Positions 1-6,243 of a DNA stretch of 19,298 nt are shown here, piece by piece. The notes under the pieces are model-generated. The model did not search any database and had not been told where the DNA came from. It saw only the letters and a list, made by a program, of their open reading frames with translations. This DNA comes from an uncultured Oscillospiraceae bacterium (GTDB lineage Bacteria > Bacillota > Clostridia > Oscillospirales > Acutalibacteraceae): NCBI GenBank assembly GCA_900540865.1, contig UQHH01000051.1, positions 1 through 19,298 of the forward strand, given 5' to 3'. Position 1 is the first letter of the stretch; every line of letters starts with the position of its first letter. The translations under genes and the position numbers were made by a program.

Positions 1-30
1 TATAAGCGTGGGTTCGTCATATTTGGTGTG

Positions 31-72
31 GTATCTTTAACTATGGGAAACTCCGGTTTCCCATTTAGATAC
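31..72. repeat. Quasi-palindrome inside the HTH gene
   Basis: The outer arms GTATCT (31-36) and AGATAC (67-72) and the perfect inner arms ATGGGAAAC (43-51) and GTTTCCCAT (56-64) pair around the loop TCCG. Only the short spacers between the arms (TTAACT and TT) do not match. The minus-strand coding for SVSKWET forms one arm, and the truncated end of the frame forms the other. Confidence 0.75.
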
Positions 73-174
73 GGACGCTTTCGACACGCCGATATACGCC
101 GCAAGCTCCTCCTGTGTGACGCCCTTTTCCCTTCGCCTCGTTAAAATTGCGTCTGCGATATGAAGCTCTTTCAT
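38..174 (-). pseudogene. Truncated XRE-type helix-turn-helix repressor
   Basis: Reading the minus strand from the ATG at 174, a 45-residue frame begins MKELHIADAILTRRREKG and continues VTQEELAAYIGVSKASVSKW, then ETG, VSHS and a TAA stop at 37-39, so the feature here ends at the last sense bases. This is the classic Cro/C1 (HTH_3) DNA-binding fold: the first helix, the TQEELA helix, then the recognition helix VSKASVSKWETG. In this family the text after WETG normally continues with a YPDI..LP-type segment and a regulatory domain. Here that is lost. A shifted frame at 1-36 reads TPNMTNPRLI, which faintly resembles the missing part, so a frameshift is possible. A good ribosome binding site (AGAGGTGG) precedes the ATG and a promoter lies at 195-222. 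The break coincides with a quasi-palindrome at 31-72. The HTH call is firm; whether the gene is dead, frameshifted or just a very small protein is inference. Confidence 0.6.
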
Positions 175-194
175 ATAACCACCTCTTTCTCTTC

Positions 195-222
195 ATTATA
201 TGGATTTATAAGGGGAATTCAA
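195..222 (-). promoter_or_regulatory. Sigma-A promoter for the HTH fragment
   Basis: On the minus strand a -35 TTGAAT (217-222) and a -10 TATAAT (195-200) are separated by 16 bases, about 20 bases upstream of the HTH start codon at 174. The leader is very short. A small inverted repeat, GTTAA (234-238) and TTAAC (245-249), lies just upstream and could be an operator, but this is speculative. Confidence 0.6.
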
Positions 223-287
223 AGGATTTTCGGTTAACTTTCCTTAACAAAATCAACCATCGGGAAACGTGGGCGAAAAAAGGCAGC

Positions 288-314
288 AAAAAAGCCGCCG
301 GTCTGTCCGGCGGC
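288..314 (-). terminator. Terminator of the murI-DUF1934-argS unit
   Basis: On the minus strand an 8-bp GC stem GCCGCCGG / CCGGCGGC (307-314 with 294-301, 5-base loop) is followed directly by six T (293 down to 288). It lies 15 bases past the argS stop codon. Confidence 0.85.
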
Positions 315-329
315 CTTAAAGGTAAATTT

Positions 330-2075
330 TTACATGCTTTCGGGGGCTGTGATATTGAACATCTCAAGCACGTTATGGATAACCGTTCGCACGGCGGTGC
401 AGAGGGAAAGCCTTGCCTGCGTAAGGCTTTCGTCGTCTCCCTTGACCCTGCACGCGTTATAGAATTTATGGAACAAAGAGGCAAGCTGCAATACATAGCG
501 TGTGATTTTCGTGGGGTCGTAATCGCGCGCCGCGGCGATAATTTCATCTGTGTACGCGGCGAGATGGTGGATTAGCTCCCTTTCCTCCGGCGCGTTTAAC
601 AGCATCAGCTCCTCGTCCGTGCAGCGGCGCTGCGAAACGCCGTCGGCGGCAAGCGCCTTTATAATACTGCAGATGCGCGCGTGCGCGTACTGGACGTAAT
701 ACACGGGGTTCTGGGAATCCTGCTTGACCGCAAGGTCAAGGTCGAAATCCATCTGCGTGTTCGCCTCTCGCATATTGAAGAAGAAGCGCGCAGCGTCGAC
801 GGGAACCTCGTCGAGCAGGTCCGCAAGCTGGATAGATTTTCCCGTGCGCTTGCTCATCTTGACGGGCTTGCCGTCGCGCACGAGCTTGACAAGCTGCATC
901 AAAACGACGTCGAGCCGGCTGCCATCGATTCCGACAGCGTCCATGGCGCCCTTCATGCGGGCGACATGCCCGTGATGGTCGGCTCCCCATATGTCGATAC
1001 AAAAATCAAAGCCGCGCTCCTGGAGTTTGTTGCGGTGGTAAGCGATGTCGGCGGCAAAATAGGTCGGATTGCCGTTTTGTCGGACGAGTACGTCGTCCTT
1101 GAGCTCAAGCTTGTCGATTTCTTCCTGTGTTTTGCCAAGCGCGAGCAGGCGCTTTGTCTGGAGCTCCTTGTTTTTATACCATAGCGCGCCGTCCTGCTCG
1201 TACACCATACCGTTTTTCTTTAAAATTTCAATCGTTTCATCAACCGCGCCGCCTTCATGCAGCTCGCTTTCAAAGAACCATTTGTCATAGGTAATGCGGT
1301 ATTTTTTCATATCCGCCTGCATTTTCTCGATGTTGCGCGGCAGCGCAAAATCAACAAGCTCCTTCTTGCGTTCCTCTGAAGGCAGGGAAAGGAGCCTGTC
1401 CCCAAAGGCATTGGCGTACTCCTGCGCGCGCTCCTTGATGTCCGCGCCCTGGTACCCGTCCTCAGGGAAGGGCACGCTGTCCTCGCCTTTGTATATCTGG
1501 AGATATCGCGCCTCGAGCGACACGGCAAATTTCTCTATCTGGTTGCCTGCGTCGTTTACATAAAACTCCCGCCAGACATTGTAGCCCGCGGCGTCCAGCA
1601 CAGACGCCAGGCAGTCGCCCAGCGCGCCGCCGCGCGCGTTGCCCATGTGCATTGGTCCCGTGGGATTTGCCGAAACAAATTCCACCATTACCTTTTTGCC
1701 TCCGCCATAACCGGAACGGCCGTAATCCGCGCCCTTTGACTCGACGTCGCGCAGCACCTCCGCGTAATATTGCGGCTTGTAGAAAAAGTTGATAAAGCCG
1801 GGTCCCGCAATCTCAATGCGGCCGGCATAGGTGCTTTCCAGGTCAAAATGCTCTTTGATTGCCTTCGCAATTTTAAACGGCGGCATATGAAAGGCCTTTG
1901 CGCCCACCATCGCGGCGTTCGCCGCAAGGTCTCCGTGCGCGCGGTCCGCCGGTGTTTCTATGATAAACGCGGGAAGCTCCGCCTTCGGGAGCGCTCCCTG
2001 CTTAACCGCCTTTTCCACCGCGTTTTCAATCCCGGCTTGAATCTCGGCTGCCGCCTTCTGTGCAATCTCTGACAT
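330..2075 (-). CDS. argS: Arginyl-tRNA synthetase
   Basis: This cytoplasmic class I aminoacyl-tRNA synthetase charges tRNA-Arg with arginine using ATP. The 581 residues fit the family length. The N-terminal Arg-tRNA-synthetase domain occupies about the first 90 residues. The HIGH signature is present as HMGN at residues 143-146 inside ANPTGPMHMGNARGG. The KMSKS signature reads KMSKR at 406-410 (GKPVKMSKRTGKS). The C-terminal anticodon-binding DALR domain follows, with the expected YVQYAHARI segment. The ATG at 2073-2075 is preceded by AAAGGGTGAG, which supports this start. It is the last gene of a minus-strand unit, 24 bases behind the DUF1934 gene, a pairing also found in Bacillus subtilis (ywiB-argS). 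Transcription should stop at the hairpin at 288-314. I see no truncation or lost motif. Confidence 0.97.
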   Translation of the reverse strand: MSEIAQKAAAEIQAGIENAVEKAVKQGALPKAELPAFIIETPADRAHGDLAANAAMVGAKAFHMPPFKIAKAIKEHFDLESTYAGRIEIAGPGFINFFYKPQYYAEVLRDVESKGADYGRSGYGGGKKVMVEFVSANPTGPMHMGNARGGALGDCLASVLDAAGYNVWREFYVNDAGNQIEKFAVSLEARYLQIYKGEDSVPFPEDGYQGADIKERAQEYANAFGDRLLSLPSEERKKELVDFALPRNIEKMQADMKKYRITYDKWFFESELHEGGAVDETIEILKKNGMVYEQDGALWYKNKELQTKRLLALGKTQEEIDKLELKDDVLVRQNGNPTYFAADIAYHRNKLQERGFDFCIDIWGADHHGHVARMKGAMDAVGIDGSRLDVVLMQLVKLVRDGKPVKMSKRTGKSIQLADLLDEVPVDAARFFFNMREANTQMDFDLDLAVKQDSQNPVYYVQYAHARICSIIKALAADGVSQRRCTDEELMLLNAPEERELIHHLAAYTDEIIAAARDYDPTKITRYVLQLASLFHKFYNACRVKGDDESLTQARLSLCTAVRTVIHNVLEMFNITAPESM

Positions 2076-2099
2076 AATATCTCACCCTTTAAACGTATT

Positions 2100-2540
2100 T
2101 TAAACTTCCGCGCCGCCCGCGCGTTTCACATCGATATGAAATTCGTTTCGGCTTGCAAGGTCTGAATTGAAGTCGAGCGAATAGCTAACGTCGAGCGTTC
2201 CGCCCTCGTCGCCGAGATTCATGGCAATGCGGTCGGTAAACACGCCAATCATCAAATCGCCCGCGAGCGTCCTGTAATGGCACTGGTGGCGCCGGCCGAG
2301 CTCTAAAAGCAAGCGCGACTCATACAGCCCCGGCCGGATAATGGCGATTTTACCGCCGCTTTCCACCTTGACAATCGTTGTCTTTTCCTGGCCGCCGGCT
2401 TCGTCGTCGTATTCCTTATATATAATATACCGGTGCCCGTTTTTCTCGGTATAATGGCCGAGCGTCGTGACCTCAATTTTATCCTCTTCGCTGTCTATAA
2501 GCTGTTTTCCAATAATATTGATTATAAAATCCTGCCGCAT
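2100..2540 (-). CDS. DUF1934 (YwiB-like) beta-barrel protein
   Basis: This 146-residue cytoplasmic protein begins MRQDFIINIIGKQLIDSEED and has the alternating beta-strand pattern of the DUF1934/YwiB family, which is thought to have a calycin-like barrel; the family has no established reaction. Family-like stretches are the early TTLGHYTEKNGHRYIIYKEY and the late LDVSYSLDFNSDLASRNEFH. I chose the ATG at 2540 because AAGGAG sits at ideal spacing before it; an in-frame ATG eight codons upstream (2564) has no such site. It lies between murI (40 bases upstream) and argS (24 bases downstream), so it is very probably co-transcribed with both. The conserved neighbourhood with argS suggests a housekeeping role. 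No signal peptide or membrane segment is seen. Confidence 0.85.
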   Translation of the reverse strand: MRQDFIINIIGKQLIDSEEDKIEVTTLGHYTEKNGHRYIIYKEYDDEAGGQEKTTIVKVESGGKIAIIRPGLYESRLLLELGRRHQCHYRTLAGDLMIGVFTDRIAMNLGDEGGTLDVSYSLDFNSDLASRNEFHIDVKRAGGAEV

Positions 2541-2580
2541 GATTTCTCCTTTTCCGGCCCGCACAGGGAATCGTTACCCG

Positions 2581-3393
2581 TTAGTATTGCTCAATATCGA
2601 TGCGTAAAACATCCTCTTTGATTTCCCGGTTTAAAAACATACCCGCAATATGTGAAAAGCCCTCCGGCGTGTCGCTGACATAAAAGCCGCACCTGCCCGT
2701 TCTTTGCGTTGTGTTTTGCAGGCCGCGCTCCTTTAATTGCTTTGCGGCGTATAGCGCCGTTTCCCTGCCGGAATCAATTAGGGCCGTGCGTTCTCCCATA
2801 ACGTCCGAAATAACGTCCCGCAGCAGCGGATAATGGGTACAGCCCAATATAATGGTATCGGCGCCCACGGCTTTAAGACGCGCGAGATAATGCTTTACAA
2901 CCATGGCCGCAATCGGGTCGTCCCGCCTGATAAAGCCGTTTTCCACAAGCGGGACAAATAGCGGGCAGTCCTGCTCATAAACGCGTATTTTGCTGTCCAG
3001 ACGCTCAATTTCCCGTTTGTAGGAGCCGCTGCCAATCGTAGCGGTGGTACCGATTACGCCGATTATCCCGTTACGCGTAGCTTTTACGGCCGCCTGAGCG
3101 GTCGGCGCGACGACGCCTGTAAACGGCACGACAAAACGCCCGCCCAAATCGCCCGCGACGGAGCTGACGGTTCCGCAGGCGGCAATGATATATTTTACAT
3201 TTTTAGAAAGAAGGAACGCAGCGTCCTGCTCGGCGTATTTTATGATGGTTTCCCGGCTTCTGTTGCCGTAGGGCACCCTGCCCGTGTCGCCAAAATAAAC
3301 AATATCCTCATTGGGCAGCACATGTAAAAGCTCCTTGACGGCGGTCAAGCCCCCAAGGCCGGAATCGAATACTCCGATGGGATTGCATGACAT
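2581..3393 (-). CDS. murI: Glutamate racemase
   Basis: This enzyme interconverts L- and D-glutamate, supplying D-Glu for peptidoglycan. The 270 residues match the Asp/Glu racemase family. Visible motifs are FDSGLGG at residues 9-15, YFGDTGRVPYG at 33-43, the first catalytic cysteine Cys73 in IIAACGTVSS, and the second catalytic cysteine and histidine in ILGCTHYPL (Cys185, His187). Both catalytic cysteines are present. The family normally has CNT at the first one; here it is CGT, so the substrate-contacting Asn is replaced by Gly. The start at 3393 is chosen because GGGGGC lies eight bases before it; an in-frame start at 3492 would add 33 residues not expected in the family. It heads the minus-strand unit murI-DUF1934-argS, with a promoter at 3451-3479. 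Putting cell-wall precursor supply beside argS looks incidental. Confidence 0.92.
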   Translation of the reverse strand: MSCNPIGVFDSGLGGLTAVKELLHVLPNEDIVYFGDTGRVPYGNRSRETIIKYAEQDAAFLLSKNVKYIIAACGTVSSVAGDLGGRFVVPFTGVVAPTAQAAVKATRNGIIGVIGTTATIGSGSYKREIERLDSKIRVYEQDCPLFVPLVENGFIRRDDPIAAMVVKHYLARLKAVGADTIILGCTHYPLLRDVISDVMGERTALIDSGRETALYAAKQLKERGLQNTTQRTGRCGFYVSDTPEGFSHIAGMFLNREIKEDVLRIDIEQY

Positions 3394-3450
3394 AAGTGTA
3401 AGCCCCCTGTCCGGAATTTGCGCCGCACAAGCGGCAATATCTAAATTCAT

Positions 3451-3479
3451 ATGATAGCATAGAATCGATGAGCACGCAA
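3451..3479 (-). promoter_or_regulatory. Promoter of the murI-DUF1934-argS unit
   Basis: On the minus strand a -35 TTGCGT (3474-3479), a 17-base spacer and a -10 TATCAT (3451-3456) lie about 60 bases before the chosen murI ATG. The spacing is ideal. This position also argues for the short murI start rather than the one at 3492, which would lie upstream of the promoter. Confidence 0.65.
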
Positions 3480-3572
3480 TGAAAAAATGCAATAAATAGG
3501 GCGTGCCGCTTCTGGGTAAGCCGCATTGCTATAGCGTTAAATAAGCAAATAGGCATTTCGATAAAATTTCTC

Positions 3573-3601
3573 GTGACAAACGGGCAAATCCGCTGTATAA
3601 T
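3573..3601 (+). promoter_or_regulatory. Promoter of the lysine-rich hypothetical gene
   Basis: A -35 GTGACA (3573-3578), a 17-base spacer and a perfect -10 TATAAT (3596-3601) lie about 40 bases before the ATG at 3643. It is divergent from the murI promoter, with roughly 90 bases between the two -35 boxes. Confidence 0.75.
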
Positions 3602-3642
3602 AAACCAGAATAAGCGGAAAAACTGAGGTTAGGAATGATTTG

Positions 3643-4428
3643 ATGTTAGAAAAGGCTTTTCAACTAATCAGCGATAAAGTGGAAGAGGCGCTCAAACAGC
3701 AGGGCTTTGAACGCGTCGGCGTATCCAATACGGACAGCAGCGAAATGGTTACGCTTTATACGTCGGAGGCCATCGCGTACAGCGTCGTCTATTATAAAAG
3801 GAAAAAGCACATGGTGCTCGAAACGTGCTGCATGACGGACGAAGGCCCGGATAACGACTGGAAGACGCTCGCTACCTGGATGTTCGACCCGGAAACCGAC
3901 ACGGAAAAGGACGCCCAGAGCATCGCGAACGACTTTGCCGATACCATAGCCGCGCCTGTCAGGAAAAAGGCGGCAAAGGGCGCAAAGAAAAAGAAGAAGG
4001 ACGAGGAGGGCAACGCCGACCCGCTCTTTTTCTCGAAAAGGCTTTTCAGCGTGTTCCCTGAGCTTAAGGAGGAGGTCAAGTCCGAAGAGGACTGCTACGA
4101 CCCGTTCCGCGGCGTGACCTTTGCTAAGGCCAGCATCGTCCCAAAGGTAAACGAGCTGCTCAAAACCGGCGCCAAGCAGGACATTACAAAGCTTGCCGCT
4201 ATTTTAAACGCGCAGTACGACGCGGGCGACATGGACACGCGCTCCATTATTACAATCGTCATCCTCAATGGAATCGAGACAAAGGAGCAGGAGGATACCC
4301 TTCTTCCAGAGCTGAGCGAAAGCCTGCAAAAGGCCTGGGGCAACGCCAGGCGCTTTAAGGGCAAGGCTGTAAAGCCCGAAAAGAAGAAAAAGCCGAAGAG
4401 GTCGTTTGCGCCCACACTGAACCAGTAA
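3643..4428 (+). CDS. Hypothetical lysine-rich cytoplasmic protein
   Basis: I do not recognise a family. The 261-residue product begins MLEKAFQLISDKVEEALKQQ. An N-terminal alpha/beta region (about 1-105) contains the segment YSVVYYKRKKHMVLETC. It is followed by a very basic linker rich in KK (about residues 108-123), then a helical C-terminal half and a second basic stretch KPEKKKKPKRSF near the end. There is no signal peptide or transmembrane segment. The basic tracts could mediate nucleic-acid or ribosome contact, but that is only a guess from composition. The ATG at 3643 follows AGGA at good spacing; a TTG directly before it (3640) is an alternative start. The gene stands alone between its own promoter (3573-3601) and terminator (4443-4477), so it is an independent single-gene unit. 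Confidence 0.8.
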   Translation: MLEKAFQLISDKVEEALKQQGFERVGVSNTDSSEMVTLYTSEAIAYSVVYYKRKKHMVLETCCMTDEGPDNDWKTLATWMFDPETDTEKDAQSIANDFADTIAAPVRKKAAKGAKKKKKDEEGNADPLFFSKRLFSVFPELKEEVKSEEDCYDPFRGVTFAKASIVPKVNELLKTGAKQDITKLAAILNAQYDAGDMDTRSIITIVILNGIETKEQEDTLLPELSESLQKAWGNARRFKGKAVKPEKKKKPKRSFAPTLNQ

Positions 4429-4442
4429 TTTTTAAATCAGCT

Positions 4443-4477
4443 GCCGCCGGAAGCTTAAAAAAGTCCGGCGGCTTTTT
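4443..4477 (+). terminator. Terminator after the lysine-rich hypothetical gene
   Basis: A perfect 9-bp stem, GCCGCCGGA (4443-4451) with TCCGGCGGC (4464-4472), is followed by a T run. It lies 15 bases past the stop codon. Confidence 0.9.
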
Positions 4478-4548
4478 GCTTTTTCTTCCATGGCTCGAAT
4501 ACCCTGCCAAAATTTATACCGCCAAACTGCATAAAATTGAAAAAATCC

Positions 4549-4577
4549 TTGACGTATTGCAAGGATTATGATATAGT
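4549..4577 (+). promoter_or_regulatory. Promoter of rpmG-secE-nusG-rplK-rplA with overlapping inverted repeat
   Basis: A -35 TTGACG (4549-4554), a 17-base spacer and a -10 TATAGT (4572-4577) form a strong sigma-A promoter. A perfect 8-bp inverted repeat, AATCCTTG (4544-4551) and CAAGGATT (4560-4567), spans the -35 box and spacer and would suit an operator. The regulator, if any, is unknown. Confidence 0.8.
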
Positions 4578-4584
4578 ATTACTA

Positions 4585-4624
4585 CCTCAAAAAAGGGGTT
4601 TATTTTTTTGTGCCCATTTTGAGG
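4585..4624 (+). promoter_or_regulatory. 5' stem-loop of the rpmG operon transcript
   Basis: CCTCAAAA (4585-4592) pairs perfectly with TTTTGAGG (4617-4624), and inner GGG/CCC pairs may extend it. It begins about eight bases after the -10, so the transcript would start almost exactly with this hairpin. The role is unknown; 5' hairpins often stabilise mRNA. A U-rich stretch sits in the loop, not after the stem, so it is not a terminator. Confidence 0.5.
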
Positions 4625-4664
4625 GAGGCTGAATAAAAACCGCAAATCGGGGGTGCCGTTAAAA

Positions 4665-4814
4665 ATGAGAGTAAAGATTACATTAGCCTGCACAGAGTGC
4701 AAACAGCGCAACTACAACACAATGAAGAACAAGAAGAACGATCCGGACAGGCTCGAGATGAACAAGTACTGCAGATTCTGCAAAAAGCATACTCTGCATA
4801 AAGAAACCAAATAA
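4665..4814 (+). CDS. rpmG: Ribosomal protein L33
   Basis: This 49-residue protein of the large ribosomal subunit begins MRVKITLACTECKQRNYNTM. It keeps both zinc-binding CxxC pairs (CTEC at residues 9-12 and CRFC at about 37-40), so it is the zinc-dependent (C+) form of L33. The length is normal. It is the first gene of the block rpmG-secE-nusG-rplK-rplA and lies 19 bases before secE, the common Bacillota order. The ATG at 4665 follows a G-rich stretch (GGGGGTG) that serves as ribosome binding site at a somewhat long distance. Many relatives place a tRNA-Trp gene between rpmG and secE; none is present here. Confidence 0.95.
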   Translation: MRVKITLACTECKQRNYNTMKNKKNDPDRLEMNKYCRFCKKHTLHKETK

Positions 4815-4833
4815 GGCAGCGGAGGGAATGACA

Positions 4834-5100
4834 ATGGCTGAGAAAAGCGCCGAGAAAAAGGTTCCGAACAAGTCCGAAAAGAAATCGGACAAAAAGCCGA
4901 ACATTTTCTCTAGAATAGCAAAATACTTCCGTGACTGCAAGGGTGAAATCAAGAAGATTACTTGGCCGGCGCCGAAAACCGTGTTCAAGAACATGGGTAT
5001 CGTTCTCGTCGTAATTATAGTAATCGGCCTGTTCATCTTCGGACTCGACCGCGGCCTTTACGCGCTGCTCGGTCTGATTATGAACGTTACTGCAACCTAA
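4834..5100 (+). CDS. secE: Preprotein translocase subunit SecE
   Basis: SecE is the small membrane subunit that clamps SecY in the SecYEG protein-export channel. The 88-residue product has a charged lysine-rich N-terminus, the conserved amphipathic segment with KGEIKKITWPAPK at about residues 33-45, and a single transmembrane helix (about 53-77, GIVLVVIIVIGLFIFGL). One helix is the usual form in Gram-positive bacteria. GGAGGG lies seven bases before the ATG at 4834, which is why I prefer it to the in-frame ATG at 4828, which is too close to that site. The gene sits between rpmG and nusG, 24 bases from the nusG start. Confidence 0.95.
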   Translation: MAEKSAEKKVPNKSEKKSDKKPNIFSRIAKYFRDCKGEIKKITWPAPKTVFKNMGIVLVVIIVIGLFIFGLDRGLYALLGLIMNVTAT

Positions 5101-5124
5101 TAAGACACGGAAGGGTGGATGACA

Positions 5125-5646
5125 ATGCCTGAAGAAGCAAAATGGTACGTTGTTCATACCTATTCCGGGTATGAAAACAAAGTCGCTTCCAATCTTGAAA
5201 AAACCGTGGAAAACAGGGGTCTTCAAGATTTGATCCAGGAGGTCAAGGTTCCGACTGAAACCGTGGTGGAAATCAAAGACGAAAAAAGCCACGAGGTCGA
5301 ACGGAAAATCTATCCCGGATACGTATTTGTCAAAATGATTTGTACCGACGAGACGTGGTATGTCGTGCGCAATATCCGCGGCTGCACCGGCTTTGTCGGT
5401 CCGTCCTCAAAGCCTGTTCCTCTTTCTGAAGAAGAGGTTCTGAGAATGGGAGTGGAAACCAGGAATATTGAGGTTTCCTACGATGTAGGGGATTCCGTGC
5501 GCATTATTGACGGTCCGCTTGAGGACTTTGTCGGCATTGTGGACGAAATCGACAAGGACAGGAACATCGTGCGCGTGACCGTTTCTATGTTTGGTCGCGA
5601 AACGCCGGTCGAGCTGGAGCTTGCCCAGGCGGAGCCGATGGAATAA
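5125..5646 (+). CDS. nusG: Transcription elongation/antitermination factor NusG
   Basis: NusG binds RNA polymerase during elongation and links it to Rho or to the translating ribosome. The 173 residues fit the family. The N-terminal NGN domain begins EAKWYVVHTYSGYENKVA and contains the conserved PGYVFVKM segment; the C-terminal KOW domain has the core VGDSVRIIDGPLEDFVGIV, ending FGRETPVELEL. AAGGGTGG precedes the ATG at 5125 at the right distance; an in-frame ATG at 5119 is too close to it. The gene follows secE by 24 bases and precedes rplK by 114 bases that are filled with stem-loops. The secE-nusG-rplK order is conserved across bacteria. Confidence 0.97.
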   Translation: MPEEAKWYVVHTYSGYENKVASNLEKTVENRGLQDLIQEVKVPTETVVEIKDEKSHEVERKIYPGYVFVKMICTDETWYVVRNIRGCTGFVGPSSKPVPLSEEEVLRMGVETRNIEVSYDVGDSVRIIDGPLEDFVGIVDEIDKDRNIVRVTVSMFGRETPVELELAQAEPME

Positions 5647-5652
5647 CGAGGT

Positions 5653-5726
5653 TAATAATCCGGTTTTCCGGTTATTATGGAGGGGCAACGCCCCTTGTGG
5701 GAGGAATGGTTAAGAGCAACCGTTCC
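5653..5726 (+). promoter_or_regulatory. Three consecutive stem-loops between nusG and rplK
   Basis: Hairpin 1 is TAATAA-(T)-CCGG / CCGG-TTATTA around TTTT (5653-5677). Hairpin 2 is AGGGGC / GCCCCT around AAC (5681-5695). Hairpin 3 is GGAATGGTT / AACCGTTCC around AAGAGC with one G-U pair (5703-5726). None is followed by a T run. They fill the rplK leader and may form an autoregulatory site, as L1 controls rplKA in other bacteria, but I do not see a clear copy of the rRNA L1 site. Confidence 0.5.
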
Positions 5727-5760
5727 GCTGTTGAACCACGAATTATGGAGGTGCAAAGAA

Positions 5761-6186
5761 ATGGCTCAAAAGGTAGTAGGCTTTATCAAGCTGCAAATAC
5801 CTGCCGGTAAGGCGACCCCGGCGCCGCCCGTCGGTCCTGCATTGGGACAGCACGGCGTCAACATCATGGCGTTCACGAAGGAATTCAACGAGCGCACAAA
5901 GAACGACGCGGGCCTGATTATCCCCGTCATCATCACGGTTTACGCAGACCGTTCGTTTACGTTTATAACGAAAACGCCGCCTGCGGCAATCCTGATTAAG
6001 AAAGCATGCGGAATTGACAAGGGTTCAGGCGTGCCGAACAAAACGAAGGTTTCAACGATTACCCGTGAGCAGGTCAAAAAGATTGCAGAGCAGAAAATGC
6101 CCGACTTAAATGCCGCAACCATTGAAACGGCGATGAGTATGATCGCAGGTACTGCGCGCAGCATGGGCATTGATGTTGTCGATTGA
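5761..6186 (+). CDS. rplK: Ribosomal protein L11
   Basis: L11 forms the GTPase-associated centre of the large subunit together with L10/L7/L12 and 23S rRNA. The 141-residue product has the normal length. The N-terminal domain begins MAQKVVGFIKLQIPAGKATP with PPVGPALGQHGVNIM following. The C-terminal rRNA-binding domain contains KKACGIDKGSG and ends in the usual AGTARSMGI. GGAGGTG lies before the ATG at 5761. An in-frame ATG at 5677 would add 28 residues, but those bases form stem-loops and the extension is unlike L11, so I reject it. It is followed by rplA 57 bases downstream, a pair conserved in nearly all bacteria. Confidence 0.97.
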   Translation: MAQKVVGFIKLQIPAGKATPAPPVGPALGQHGVNIMAFTKEFNERTKNDAGLIIPVIITVYADRSFTFITKTPPAAILIKKACGIDKGSGVPNKTKVSTITREQVKKIAEQKMPDLNAATIETAMSMIAGTARSMGIDVVD

Positions 6187-6243
6187 TTAAGCCCGGGTGG
6201 GAGGAAATAATCCGATTTTACCACTCAATAGGGAGGAAAACCA

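Noticed and set aside
681..1184. Plus-strand open frame inside argS
   Set aside because: It is antisense to the argS catalytic region, which has all its motifs; there is no promoter or ribosome binding site.
3394..3492. Longer murI start at 3492
   Set aside because: The added residues are outside the family, the start lies upstream of the likely promoter, and the ATG at 3393 has a good ribosome binding site.
4815..4833. tRNA gene between rpmG and secE
   Set aside because: Some Bacillota have tRNA-Trp here, but the gap is only 19 bases.
4678..5292. Minus-strand open frame opposite rpmG, secE and nusG
   Set aside because: It crosses three well-supported genes in antisense and matches no family.
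5677..5760. N-terminal extension of L11 from an upstream ATG
   Set aside because: The added residues are unlike L11 and the bases form stem-loops; the ATG at 5761 has a clear GGAGGTG.
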